A DNA stretch of 64,000 nucleotides, taken from positions 291,335-355,334 of the forward strand of contig NZ_BMJC01000001.1 in the NCBI RefSeq assembly GCF_014642875.1, given 5' to 3'. Position 1 is the first letter of the stretch. The number at the start of each line of letters is the position of its first letter. The notes beneath the pieces were generated by a model. That model had not been told where the DNA came from. It saw nothing but the letters and a program-made list of their open reading frames with translations, and made no database searches. Source of the DNA: Puia dinghuensis. GTDB taxonomy: Bacteria > Bacteroidota > Bacteroidia > Chitinophagales > Chitinophagaceae. Below, in pieces: positions 17,285 through 26,069 of this stretch. Position numbers and translations under genes: made by a program.

Positions 17285-18007
17285 TCATTGTTTTTGCTCC
17301 AGCTTGCTCAGCCTTTCTTCAAAGCTTTTGAGCTGTGTTTTGAGCTGCTTATTTTCGGCTTCCGCCTGAATCAGATAAAGGGTTAACTCTTCGATCTTTT
17401 GTAATAACAAAGCCTGGTTGCGTCCAAGGTCGATGCCGTTCTTCCTGACCTCATCGGCCGAAGGGATATCCGGCAGATGCCTGTACTGTTGCAGGAAGGC
17501 CGACACACTGTCCAACGGGATGAGCCTGTAGGATTTGTCAAACACGAAATCTGACCAGGTGGATTGGTTAACTACTACCTGTCTGGCTCCTAGCGTTCCT
17601 TCTACCGCCAATTTATACCCGTTTGTGGTTTTGGTGCCGATGCCGATGTTGCCGCCGGGGAGGATGGTCATATAGGGAGAGGACTGCCAACTGGTGCCAT
17701 CAAAATACCAAAGCGCCAGCGCATCGTTCTCGTAACTTGGTCTTTTGCTGAATTGAAACGCTTTTTGATTGGACTGGAGCGTGAACTGGGCATAGCCATC
17801 GCTTTGCGTCTGGATCTTCTGTTCCGCTACAGTGGTAGTTGAGTAGAGATGCAAAAGGGTGGAAGGGGTAAAGGGACTGCTATTGCTGATGCCGACGAAA
17901 CCATTGTTGGTATTGTGGATAGTATTTGAAGCATCAGGCGCAGACCATTGGGCGTTTGCAACAAAGCATAGGAGGGGAGCGAAAAGGGCCAGGAAGGTTT
18001 TTTTCAT
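17285..18007 (-). CDS. Exported fibre-like protein with C-terminal coiled coil
   Basis: A 240-aa protein with a signal peptide (MKKTFLALFAPLLCFVANAQ). It contains the short GNIGIGTK beta motif repeated in Bacteroidota surface fibres. The C-terminal signature is HLPDIPSADEVRKNGIDLG followed by NQALLLQKIEELTLYLI and a heptad coiled coil to the end. The family resembles tail-fibre/S74-type trimeric tips but lacks a clear Ser-Lys chaperone dyad. A paralogue with the same C-terminal layout opens the RHS locus at 26143. It is probably a trimeric surface or periplasmic protein. It is divergent from rnpB. Confidence 0.75.
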   Translation of the reverse strand: MKKTFLALFAPLLCFVANAQWSAPDASNTIHNTNNGFVGISNSSPFTPSTLLHLYSTTTVAEQKIQTQSDGYAQFTLQSNQKAFQFSKRPSYENDALALWYFDGTSWQSSPYMTILPGGNIGIGTKTTNGYKLAVEGTLGARQVVVNQSTWSDFVFDKSYRLIPLDSVSAFLQQYRHLPDIPSADEVRKNGIDLGRNQALLLQKIEELTLYLIQAEAENKQLKTQLKSFEERLSKLEQKQ

Positions 18008-18219
18008 TTTATCAGGTTTAGGCGAGAAGGATAGTATTCAGGTTCCAAGGTAAACAGGATTTGGAAGGGAATGGGTAGTGATTTCCTGGGTGTGCAAAAT
18101 TGCCCTGTTTTCGTGTCGATCGATGAATATCCGTGATGGGCGAATGGCCAAAAAACTGCCCCAAATGACATTTTGAAGTGAGTGGAATGGATGGCGGGTT
18201 TTTTTGGGTACCTTCGCAG

Positions 18220-18661
18220 ATGCTACCAACCGGGTCATCGCTCTTCGCTAAAGTGCGGAGGGAGGAAAGTCCGGACAGCACAGGGCAATGCACCGGTTAA
18301 GAGCCGGGAGGCGCGAAAGCGCTTACAGATAGTGCCACAGAAAATAACTGCCCGCCCCTTCGGACCGGGTCCGAGGGGCCACGCGTCAGGTATGCGGTGG
18401 TCCGAAGGGGCGGGTGAGGATGAAAACGTGGGGTAAGAGCCCACGGCGCCGGTGGGTAACTGCCGGGGCGGGTAAACCTTGCATGCTGAAATGCCACGTA
18501 TACCGGCGATTGAGGGCGGCTCGCCCGAAGCTTCCGCGAGGGGGCTGCGCCGGAGGGTAGGCAGCTAGATCCCTGTAGTAATACAGGGGCCAGATAAATG
18601 ATGACCGCTGCGGCGGCGTTAGCCGCCGCGGAACAGGATCCGGCTTACAGGTTGGTAGCTT
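18220..18661 (+). ncRNA. rnpB: RNase P RNA (bacterial type A)
   Basis: The catalytic RNA of RNase P, which trims tRNA 5' ends. The conserved segments are in order: GGAGGAAAGTCCGGACA and the CACAGGGCAATG region, ACAGAAAATAACTG, GGTAAGAGCCCAC, GGGGCGGGTAAACC, AGATAAATGATGACC and CAGGATCCGGCTTACAG. The P1 helix closes perfectly: GCTACCAACC (18222-18231) pairs with GGTTGGTAGC (18650-18659). P12 is unusually long, with a 16-bp perfect helix (18351-18366 with 18399-18414). Upstream TACCTTCG (18209-18216) is a one-mismatch -7 box. The P1 3' strand runs into TTTCTTTTTGCTTTG, which could serve as a terminator. Confidence 0.96.
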
Positions 18662-18789
18662 TCTTTTTGCTTTGTGGCTGCTGCCCGGCAGCGAACAGTT
18701 TTCGGTGCGAAAGCGGACAGGGAGGGGCGCGCGGAAAACATTGTGCGTTGATCCTGATTTGTTTATAAAATTGGCATTGTTTTGTGGGC

Positions 18790-18813
18790 TAGGCGGGAGC
18801 AATCTCCTGCCTA
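18790..18813 (+). promoter_or_regulatory. Hairpin ending on the start codon of the FtsX-like permease
   Basis: AGGCGGGAG (18791-18799) pairs with CTCCTGCCT (18804-18812) with one G-T pair and a 4-nt loop. T18790 can pair with A18813, the first base of ATG. The stem hides a Shine-Dalgarno-like GGGAG and the codon edge, which suggests translational control. Confidence 0.45.
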
Positions 18814-21227
18814 TGCTCGCCAACTACTACAAGACGGCTGTCCGCAACCTCGCCCGGAGCCGGTTTTATGCCTTTATCAATATTTTCGGACTTTCTGTCG
18901 GCATTGCTTTCACACTGCTGATCGCAGCCTATTGCTGGAGCGAAAGCCGGGTGAATCATCAGTTGCGAAATGCCGGCCGGCAGTATATCCTTACCAGTGA
19001 GTGGAAGAACCCTGCGATGGGCTACCCGGTGGCTACCCTGGGTCAGCTGGCCAGGGCGTTGAAGGAGAACTATCCCACCCTGGTGGCGAACTATTACCGG
19101 TTTGACGGTATTACTGTGGTCGCCTCCTATGGAGACAAACATTTCCGGGAGGGATTGCAAGTGGGGGACAGCACCCTGCTCGCGATGTATGGCTTTTCCC
19201 TTTTGCAGGGGGATGCACGCACGGCGTTGAACAACCCTTTCTGCGCCGCGATAACGGATGAGAAGGCGATCAAATTCTTTGGCACGACCGATGCGGTGGG
19301 CAAAAACTTAACGATCGATAATTTTGCCGGGCAAAAACAAGATTTCCGCATCACGGCCGTCTTGAAAAAACCGGCGAGGAATTCGGTGACGCAATTGGTC
19401 TCCACCTTTGAGAACGGCATTTTTGTACCCGCCTCGAATCTAGGCTATTTTGGCCGTAACATGGACTGGGCTAATGTCTCTATCGCCAACTATGTAGAAT
19501 TGCAACCGGAGGTGCATCCGGAGTCTCTGCAAGGCCCCATCGAACGGCTGGTGCGGATGAACTGTTCTCCGCAGATCGCGGCCAATCTGCACGTACGGGT
19601 GGAACCGCTGACTTCCTTTTATCTTTCTGCCTTCGGGGGCAGCGTACAGAAGATGTTGTATACGCTTTCCTTTATTGCCGTCTTTATTCTGAGTATGGCG
19701 ATCATCAATTTCATCAACCTCTCGGTGAGCCGGTCGACGGCACGGATGAGGGAGATCGGCATCCGGAAAGTCCTGGGTGGACTGCGGCGGCAATTACGAG
19801 TGCAGTTCCTTACCGAATCTATTCTCGTTGCCCTGGCATCCACTGTCATAGCGCTTATCCTGTATATGGTGCTGGCGCCTTTTCTGGCAGGTATTCTTGG
19901 GAGCAAGATCCCTGCTTTGTCGGCGATGCCTGCCGCCGGATGGTTGGTGATCGTGCTGTTCGCCCTGGTCACGGGATGGCTGGCGGGGCTTTATCCAGCG
20001 GTGCTGTTGTCCTCGCTTTCTTCCGTAGAGGCGTTGAAGGGCAGGGCGGGAGCGGTGCGGGAGAACCTCCGCCTGCGAAAAACGCTGGTCGGTCTTCAGT
20101 TCGGGGCGGCGGTAGTGGTCTTTACCGGGGCCCTCATTGTATCCTGGCAGATCGATCTTTTTTTTAGCGACCGGTTGGGTTATAATAAAGAATATATCCT
20201 GTCTTCCCAGCTTCCCCGGGACTGGTCGACGCAGGGAGTACAGCGAATGGAGACTATCCGGGCCGTCTTTGCCGGAATGTCGAATGTGAAAGATGCGGCG
20301 CTTTCCTATGAGATCCCTAATGGCATGAACGGCGGGAATATCAACGCTTACAGGGAGGGAGGGGACTCCACGAGGCCGGTGGTGGCACAGTCGCTGGTGA
20401 CGGACGCGCATTATGCTTCTACTTATCAAATACCACTGGCGGCAGGCGTTTTCTTTCATGCGGCCGGGGAAAGCGGCGACAATGATTCGACGCGTCTGGT
20501 GCTCAACGAAACGGCTGTAAAGGCTTTGGGGTGGAACACGCCGGTCGAGGCGGTAGGGCAGCGGATGCGCCTGGTGGGTTTTACCGGCAAGGTCTTTACC
20601 ATCAGCGGCGTGGTGAAGGATTTCCACTTTGATGCGATGGGCGCCCCTATCCAGCCCGAGGTGTTCGGCCCCGTGAGCCTGATGCGGACCTACCGCTATT
20701 TTTCCTTCAAATTGAATCCCGGGAATATCCCTGCTTCGATCAGTGCGCTACAGCGGCAATGGGCCAGACTGATGCCGGGGGCGCCTTTCGAATACCGGTT
20801 TATGGATGAAAATCTGCAGGCTGTGTATTATACCGAGCTGCGGCTGCGGGAAGCGGCTTCTATGGCAACGGGGGTGGCCTTTGTTATCGTGCTGCTGGGT
20901 GTTGTCGGGCTGGTGGCCAATAGCGTGCGGCGGCGGACGAAGGAGATCGCGATAAGGAAGGTGATCGGGGCTTCGGCGCCGGGCATTGTACGGCTTTTTA
21001 TCCGGGATTATCTGCCGGTGTTGCTGGTGGCGGGTGTCGTGGCTAGTCCTTTCGCGTATTGGATCATGCATCGTTGGCTGGATAATTATGCAACGCGGAT
21101 CACGATCACGGTGTGGCCGTTTGTGCTGGCGATAGGTTGCCTGGCGGGGGTGATGGTGCTGCTCATCGCGGTGCAGACGATACGGGCGGCGCTGGCTAAC
21201 CCGGTGAAGGCGTTACGAAGCGAGTGA
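18813..21227 (+). CDS. ABC transporter permease, MacB/FtsX type
   Basis: An 804-aa inner-membrane protein with two FtsX units. Each has membrane helices flanking a MacB-type periplasmic domain. TM1 is FINIFGLSVGIAFTLLIAAYC (residues 22-42). The first FtsX core around residue 290 has SVSRSTARMREIGIRKVLGG, and the second near residue 710 has RRRTKEIAIRKVIGAS. The C-terminus is PVKALRSE, typical of the family. This is the large Bacteroidota version, often paired with a separate ATPase. No ATPase gene is adjacent. The role may be peptide or lipoprotein export or antibiotic resistance. ATG 18813 (MLANYYKTAVRNL) is the family start; the upstream open frame runs back into rnpB. Confidence 0.88.
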   Translation: MLANYYKTAVRNLARSRFYAFINIFGLSVGIAFTLLIAAYCWSESRVNHQLRNAGRQYILTSEWKNPAMGYPVATLGQLARALKENYPTLVANYYRFDGITVVASYGDKHFREGLQVGDSTLLAMYGFSLLQGDARTALNNPFCAAITDEKAIKFFGTTDAVGKNLTIDNFAGQKQDFRITAVLKKPARNSVTQLVSTFENGIFVPASNLGYFGRNMDWANVSIANYVELQPEVHPESLQGPIERLVRMNCSPQIAANLHVRVEPLTSFYLSAFGGSVQKMLYTLSFIAVFILSMAIINFINLSVSRSTARMREIGIRKVLGGLRRQLRVQFLTESILVALASTVIALILYMVLAPFLAGILGSKIPALSAMPAAGWLVIVLFALVTGWLAGLYPAVLLSSLSSVEALKGRAGAVRENLRLRKTLVGLQFGAAVVVFTGALIVSWQIDLFFSDRLGYNKEYILSSQLPRDWSTQGVQRMETIRAVFAGMSNVKDAALSYEIPNGMNGGNINAYREGGDSTRPVVAQSLVTDAHYASTYQIPLAAGVFFHAAGESGDNDSTRLVLNETAVKALGWNTPVEAVGQRMRLVGFTGKVFTISGVVKDFHFDAMGAPIQPEVFGPVSLMRTYRYFSFKLNPGNIPASISALQRQWARLMPGAPFEYRFMDENLQAVYYTELRLREAASMATGVAFVIVLLGVVGLVANSVRRRTKEIAIRKVIGASAPGIVRLFIRDYLPVLLVAGVVASPFAYWIMHRWLDNYATRITITVWPFVLAIGCLAGVMVLLIAVQTIRAALANPVKALRSE

Positions 21228-21231
21228 AGTA

Positions 21232-22224
21232 TTAATGCTGCCAAAGTGATCCGAGCCAGCCGCCGAGTTCCATCAGCCAGGCGAGGCCCAGGTGGACGAT
21301 GAGGCCGCCGAGGATGGTGCGGGTGCGGGCTGCCAGGACGCCGAGGATGAGACCGCCGAAGAAAGAGGAGATGCATTCGCCGAGGGGTTTCCCAAAGTGA
21401 ATGGTGCAGTAGAAGGCGGCCATGGGCAGGATCGCCGCCTGGCCGACATAGTTGAAGAAGGCGACGACGAGCAACCCGCGGAAGAAAAGTTCTATGCTCA
21501 GGAAGTCGAGGCCATAAGAGAGCTCATATAATAACCGCCAGGGCCACATCGGTCGTGCATAACCGTTGAGAAAGGCCAGGTTCTTTACTTTCGGATAGAC
21601 CCGGAGGAAGTCGGGCTGGGTCGAGGCCAGGGCGATGAGGGGGATCAACAACAGCAATAATCCAAAATAAGGCAGGGCGTTGAAGTTGCGCCGGGTAAGG
21701 CCGACGGCATCGGTGAGGTTGTCGCCCGGCAGGAGACCGGTTTTGCGGCAGAGCTGTAGGAAGCCGAAGAGTAGGAGGAGCTTCAGGGGCAACTGCAGGA
21801 TGAGCAGGATATAGTGATCCCAGGGGAAGGGAAGGCTGTGCGGCAGGAGGGGCAGCAAATCCCAGTGTACCATTTTTAGTGCAAAGTAGAGGGGGGCCAG
21901 GCCAAGCAGGATCAGGAATTTTGGTTGGCCGATGGGGGTACGATTCCATTCCGGGGACGCGACGGAGTCCGGACCGCCCGCGAGGCCGAAGGCTGAAGTG
22001 GGCCAACATTGTGCTTGGAGTCCCCAGACGAGGGCCAGGACGGCGCCATAAAAAAGAAAGAAACCGGCGAGGGCCAGATACCAGGGCAGCGCGTGGATGC
22101 GGCTTTCGATGCCGATGGTGTAATTGACGGCGACGAGCGAGGCGACAAAAAGGATGGTGATGATAAAGGCGGGGCGGGAGGTACTACGCAGGTAGGCGGT
22201 CAGATAGTCGATGAAGGCGCGCAT
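21232..22224 (-). CDS. CPBP-family intramembrane protease-like protein
   Basis: A 330-aa protein with about eight membrane segments. The C-terminal CPBP (Abi/Rce1) domain has motif 1 SIELFFRG (residues 243-250), motif 2 FYCTIHFG (H276) and motif 3 IVHLGLAW (H311). The usual first Glu of EExxxR is Ile244 here, leaving only Glu245, so proteolytic activity is doubtful. Its ATG shares one base with the plsX stop (TGATG), so it is translated as the last gene of the yceD-rpmF-plsX operon. It converges with the FtsX gene after 4 bp. Confidence 0.82.
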   Translation of the reverse strand: MRAFIDYLTAYLRSTSRPAFIITILFVASLVAVNYTIGIESRIHALPWYLALAGFFLFYGAVLALVWGLQAQCWPTSAFGLAGGPDSVASPEWNRTPIGQPKFLILLGLAPLYFALKMVHWDLLPLLPHSLPFPWDHYILLILQLPLKLLLLFGFLQLCRKTGLLPGDNLTDAVGLTRRNFNALPYFGLLLLLIPLIALASTQPDFLRVYPKVKNLAFLNGYARPMWPWRLLYELSYGLDFLSIELFFRGLLVVAFFNYVGQAAILPMAAFYCTIHFGKPLGECISSFFGGLILGVLAARTRTILGGLIVHLGLAWLMELGGWLGSLWQH

Positions 22225-23171
22225 CAGGAAAGAAAACTTTCTTTCATCTTTCCGAGCAGATCGGTCTCGAGCATCTTTTGTGCCAGCTTAACCATGTTGA
22301 GGAAGGATTTGCTGCGGGAGATGCCATGACCGATGATGACGGGTTTTGTCACCCCGAGCAGGGGCGTGCCGCCATAGTATTCGGCGTCGAAGCGATCGAA
22401 ATATTCGCTTTCCGTCTTATGCTGACGGGTGATGTCGAAGAGCGATTCGGCCAGTTTGAGGATGACGTTGCCGGTGAAACCTTCGCAGACCGTGACATCG
22501 GCTTTGTCCAGCAGCAGGTCGCGGCCTTCGATGTTGCCGATGAAGTGAATATGGCTGTTCTCTTTCAGGAGGGGATAGGCAGCCTGGGCGAGGATGTTAC
22601 CTTTGCCTTCCTCTTCTCCGATGTTGAGCAGACCGACACGCGGTTCTCCGATGCCCAGGATATGCTGAGCATACAGGGAGCCAAGGGTGGCGAACTGGTT
22701 CAGGTTTTCGGCCTTGCAGTCTGAATTGAGGCCTACGTCCAGCAGCACGCCGGTTTTCCCGTTCTCTTTTGGAATGACGGTAGAAATGGTGGGGCGCTGA
22801 ATGCCGTCGATGGGTTTCAGGCTATAGAGGGCGCCAACCAGCATGGCTCCGGTGTTGCCGGCGCTGATGAAAGCGTCCATCTTACCGGTGGCCAATAAGT
22901 GAAAGCCGATGGCGATGGAAGACTGTTGCTTTTCCTTCAGGGCTTTTGTAGGATGTTCGTGCATCCCGATGACCTGGCTCGAATGTACGACCCGGACCGC
23001 TCCCTCGGGAATAGCGTATTCCTGGAGTAAGGGCCGAATTTTGGATTCGTCACCGACCAACCATAGGGTAGCCGGATTCGTAACCTCCTTCAGGTAGAGC
23101 TGGACACCTTTTACTGCTTCCAGTGGCGCCAGGTCTCCACCCATCATGTCGAGACCAATGTTCATACTCAT
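22224..23171 (-). CDS. plsX: Phosphate acyltransferase PlsX
   Basis: A 315-aa (or 313 from the third codon) peripheral membrane enzyme that converts acyl-ACP to acyl-phosphate for phospholipid synthesis. The start MNIGLDMMGGDLAPLEAVKG, the ISAGNTGAMLVGA segment, DVGLNSDCKAENL, and TVCEGFTGNVILKLAE are family hallmarks. It is third in the yceD-rpmF-plsX order that is conserved across many bacteria. Here a CPBP protein, not fabH, follows. Confidence 0.95.
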   Translation of the reverse strand: MSMNIGLDMMGGDLAPLEAVKGVQLYLKEVTNPATLWLVGDESKIRPLLQEYAIPEGAVRVVHSSQVIGMHEHPTKALKEKQQSSIAIGFHLLATGKMDAFISAGNTGAMLVGALYSLKPIDGIQRPTISTVIPKENGKTGVLLDVGLNSDCKAENLNQFATLGSLYAQHILGIGEPRVGLLNIGEEEGKGNILAQAAYPLLKENSHIHFIGNIEGRDLLLDKADVTVCEGFTGNVILKLAESLFDITRQHKTESEYFDRFDAEYYGGTPLLGVTKPVIIGHGISRSKSFLNMVKLAQKMLETDLLGKMKESFLS

Positions 23172-23183
23172 TGGTGCTGCGAC

Positions 23184-23375
23184 TTACTTTACAGGAGATG
23201 TTTCAGCAACAACTTTGCCCTTGTAGAACAGTTTGCCTTCGCTGACGTGGGCACGATGACGTACGTGCATTTCGCCGGTGGTGCTGTCTTTGCTTAGCGT
23301 TACTTTCTCAGCCTTATAATGCGTCCTTCTCTTGGCACCGCGCTGCTGGGAATGTCTGCGTTTCGGATTTGGCAT
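23184..23375 (-). CDS. rpmF: Ribosomal protein L32 (bL32)
   Basis: A 63-aa basic protein of the large ribosomal subunit, with the start MPNPKRRHSQQRGAKRRTHY. It lacks the Cys pairs of zinc-binding L32 variants. It lies between yceD and plsX, 12 bp before the latter, as is common. Confidence 0.95.
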   Translation of the reverse strand: MPNPKRRHSQQRGAKRRTHYKAEKVTLSKDSTTGEMHVRHRAHVSEGKLFYKGKVVAETSPVK

Positions 23376-23416
23376 TTTCTGTTTATTTTACAGTAACTAA
23401 TATAAATTGTTATCGA

Positions 23417-23971
23417 TCAAGCGTTTCCGGGTGGTAAGTCTTTGAATTTCTCCAGACCTTTCCACAATGGATTGCCGGACGCGCTTCTTTCGTGTTCGAG
23501 CTTTTTGAGCATTTCCAGCACTTCCTTGTTGCAATGGGGGCCACCCATTTCTTCGGGTTTGCACATCCGTTGCATGGGGATGCTGAGGTTGATAAACTCA
23601 TAGAGCCAGTCGGACAGGTAGAGGTGGCTTTCTCCCTTGGATATATAATATACATCCGGGTCTTCCTCTTGTACGTTCATGATCTCGGGGTCTTCCACCA
23701 ATTTCACGAGGATGTTGAACTCGTCCCAGAGATCGAGGGGGAGCTGATTCCCGCAGCGGTCGCAGGCGATCTCGATCTTCCCCGTGATCTCGAATTTCAA
23801 AAGCATGAAGCTGTTCTTTTTATCGAGGGTCAGCTTCACCTGGGCATCACAACGGCGGAAGTCCTGCTGCTGGTAGGCCTCAAAGAACTTATCGGTAATC
23901 CGATAGCTAAACTCATGAATACCAGCCTTAAGGCCCACAAACGCTATTTCAAATTCCCGGCGGCTGCTCAT
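23417..23971 (-). CDS. yceD: YceD/DUF177 family protein
   Basis: A 184-aa protein of the YceD family, which is linked to 23S rRNA or L32 metabolism and nearly always precedes rpmF. The CDRCG pair (C70, C73) and later C137 and C147 could bind a metal. The C-terminal part NPLWKGLEKFKDL is the typical Bacteroidota ending. ATG 23971 follows a -7 box by 21 nt, and it heads the yceD-rpmF-plsX-CPBP operon. Confidence 0.9.
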   Translation of the reverse strand: MSSRREFEIAFVGLKAGIHEFSYRITDKFFEAYQQQDFRRCDAQVKLTLDKKNSFMLLKFEITGKIEIACDRCGNQLPLDLWDEFNILVKLVEDPEIMNVQEEDPDVYYISKGESHLYLSDWLYEFINLSIPMQRMCKPEEMGGPHCNKEVLEMLKKLEHERSASGNPLWKGLEKFKDLPPGNA

Positions 23972-23992
23972 GAGTGCTTTTTAAAGAGCTTG

Positions 23993-24000
23993 CAAAGGTA
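23993..24000 (-). promoter_or_regulatory. -7 element TACCTTTG of the yceD-rpmF-plsX operon
   Basis: On the minus strand TACCTTTG (24000 to 23993) matches TAnnTTTG. It would give a leader of about 18 nt before the yceD ATG. The -33 region is T-rich but without a clean TTG. Confidence 0.5.
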
Positions 24001-24070
24001 GTGATAAATTATCAGAAAAAGCGGGGTGTGATGATCTTTTTTTCACCGTCAACTACTTAAATTACAACGA

Positions 24071-25318
24071 ATGAGGCTTTTTACCAAATACAACCGTGTG
24101 AATCTTGTCGCCAGTATACTGGCGTTGCTGCTGGGGAGTGTCAGCTATTATTTTACCGTTCGATATGTCCTTGTATCAGAACTAGATGATAATCTGCGGA
24201 CCGAAGAAGCCGAGGTATTGGACCATGTGCGCACCCGGAATGAGCTGCCGGAACCGGCCAGCTACCGGGACCAGCGCGTTCGATTCGAGCCGGCAGAGGA
24301 GCCGGTAAAACGAGAATTTACCCATACCCGTCTGCCGCAGCGGCGGGGCCGGTGGGAACCTTTCCGGGAGCTGCGGTTCTCCGTAATGGTGGCCGGCGGG
24401 TTGTATACGGTGTATATCGATGAGTCGGAGGAAGAGACGGAGAGTCTGCTGATGCTGATCATGCTGATCACGGCGGGGATGATCGTGTTGTTGCTGACCT
24501 TCCTTTTTATGGCCAACCGGCTGCTGCTGCGTCGCATGTGGCAGCCTTTTTACCAGACACTGGGGGGCATCCGGAAATTTAATTTATCGAACCGGGAACC
24601 CTTGCCCGTACAGTACACCGATATCGATGAGTTTCGGGATTTGGATGAGGCCATCCGGCAGATGACGAATACCATCATTAAAGATTATGAGATGCTGAAG
24701 GGTTTTGCCGATAATGCCTCGCATGAGATGCAGACCCCGCTGGCTGTTATCAATTCGAAGCTTGACCTGCTGATACAGGATACCGCGTTGGGGATCGAGC
24801 ATCACCGGCCGATTCAGGCGATGTATGATGCCATCGGGCGGCTGCGGCAGCTGAACCAGTCATTGTTGCTGCTGACGAAGATAGAGAACAACCAGTTCGA
24901 TCAGACGGAGACGGTAGACCTGGCCCCCCTGATAGAAGAGAAATTGCAACAGCTGGAAGACCCGGTGAAAGACCGGCGGCTGACCGTGCACACCGACCTG
25001 GACAGGCTGCAACTGCCGATGAATGGTTATCTTGCCGATATCCTGCTGAACAACCTGCTCAGCAATGCCATCCGGCACAACCAGGATGGAGGGCAGGTGG
25101 ATATCCGGCTGCGGGAGCGCAGTCTGCGGGTGAGCAATTCCGGGGCAGCTCTTGACTTCGATGCGGCGACGATCTTTGACCGGTTTACCAAGGGGGCGCA
25201 CTCCGGTGGGACGGGACTTGGGCTGGCCATTGTGCGGCAGATTTGTGACAATTATCATTATGGGCTGAACTATTCGTATGCGGATGATGTGCACACGATA
25301 GACATAACGTTTAATTAA
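24071..25318 (+). CDS. Membrane sensor histidine kinase (orphan)
   Basis: A 415-aa kinase with two membrane helices (about residues 11-32 and 127-148) that flank a periplasmic domain of about 95 residues rich in Arg and Pro. A short cytoplasmic linker leads to HisKA with ASHEMQTPLAVI (phosphoacceptor His218). The HATPase domain has the N-box LLNNLLSNAIRHN and the G-box GGTGLGLAIV. It looks like the kinase half of an OmpR-type pair, but no response regulator is adjacent. The downstream gene begins 9 bp later and encodes a secreted protein. The signal is unknown. Confidence 0.9.
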   Translation: MRLFTKYNRVNLVASILALLLGSVSYYFTVRYVLVSELDDNLRTEEAEVLDHVRTRNELPEPASYRDQRVRFEPAEEPVKREFTHTRLPQRRGRWEPFRELRFSVMVAGGLYTVYIDESEEETESLLMLIMLITAGMIVLLLTFLFMANRLLLRRMWQPFYQTLGGIRKFNLSNREPLPVQYTDIDEFRDLDEAIRQMTNTIIKDYEMLKGFADNASHEMQTPLAVINSKLDLLIQDTALGIEHHRPIQAMYDAIGRLRQLNQSLLLLTKIENNQFDQTETVDLAPLIEEKLQQLEDPVKDRRLTVHTDLDRLQLPMNGYLADILLNNLLSNAIRHNQDGGQVDIRLRERSLRVSNSGAALDFDAATIFDRFTKGAHSGGTGLGLAIVRQICDNYHYGLNYSYADDVHTIDITFN

Positions 25319-25327
25319 TACATAGCT

Positions 25328-25954
25328 ATGAGAAAACCAGTTCTCCTGTTATTTTGTTGCCTTGCGGGTCTTTGTCTGCATGCCCAGTATTTCGAGGGAA
25401 AGGTGATCTACAAGAATACCTTTACGAGCAAGGTGCCCGGGCTTACCGATTCGGCCCTTGGCGCGATGATGGGTAGCGAGGAGAACTATTATATCAAGGG
25501 TGGGTTCTATAAGTCGTTCCTTAATGGAGCTGCGATCGCGATGCAGCAGTATGATCACCGGACGAACCGGATGTATTTTATGAAACCGGATATCGATACC
25601 CTGTATTGGGTGGATGCGGGCAAGAGCCAGGATAAGGTTCTGTCGTATGAGACGAGAGAAGATGCGGAGGTGATCCTGGGGAAAAGCTGTGATGCGCTGG
25701 TCGTTCAGACGGCGGCGGGAACTACGATCTTTTATTACAGCCCCCGGTACAAATTAGATGCTGCGCTATTTTCCCGGCATACTTATGGGGGATGGGCGTT
25801 TTTTCTCGGCAAGACCGGGTGTCTGCCGTTGAAGACGGTTATCGACAATGACCGGATCCACATCGAGAGTGTGGCGACGGAAGCGCTGGAACTGGAGTTA
25901 AAGGACAACTTCTTCGAGGTTTCGCCGCTGCTGCCGTTGGTGAAGGCGAAATAG
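25328..25954 (+). CDS. Exported protein of unknown function (DUF4412-like)
   Basis: A 208-aa protein with a signal peptide (MRKPVLLLFCCLAGLCLHAQ) followed by a beta-rich body: YFEGKVIYKNTF, GSEENYYIKGGFYKS, and YWVDAGKSQDK. It resembles periplasmic DUF4412-type proteins of Bacteroidota, but that is a loose match. It starts 9 bp after the kinase gene and may be co-transcribed. Bases 25567-25672 recur in diverged form at 37447-37552, so part of this gene was duplicated to the far side of the RHS locus. Confidence 0.7.
   Translation: MRKPVLLLFCCLAGLCLHAQYFEGKVIYKNTFTSKVPGLTDSALGAMMGSEENYYIKGGFYKSFLNGAAIAMQQYDHRTNRMYFMKPDIDTLYWVDAGKSQDKVLSYETREDAEVILGKSCDALVVQTAAGTTIFYYSPRYKLDAALFSRHTYGGWAFFLGKTGCLPLKTVIDNDRIHIESVATEALELELKDNFFEVSPLLPLVKAK
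25567..25672. repeat. Left copy of a duplicated gene fragment (pairs with 37447-37552)
   Basis: About 84% identical, without gaps, to 37447-37552 (17 mismatches counted by eye). It encodes the RMYFMKPDIDTLYWVDAGK region of the exported protein. Differences are partly silent, which suggests the other copy was once under selection. Confidence 0.85.
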
Positions 25955-26069
25955 GAGATGGGCCATCCTTCCACCTGACGGAAATGCGAACCGACTTTTC
26001 ATTTATTCAACTATTGATGCAATTATTCGGGAAATGCTGCAATTGGTAAATCAGCTCTGCCAGAGTCGG

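Noticed and set aside
18672-18812. An upstream in-frame extension of the FtsX-like permease
   Set aside because: It begins directly after rnpB, adds no membrane or family-like sequence, and the family start is at 18813.
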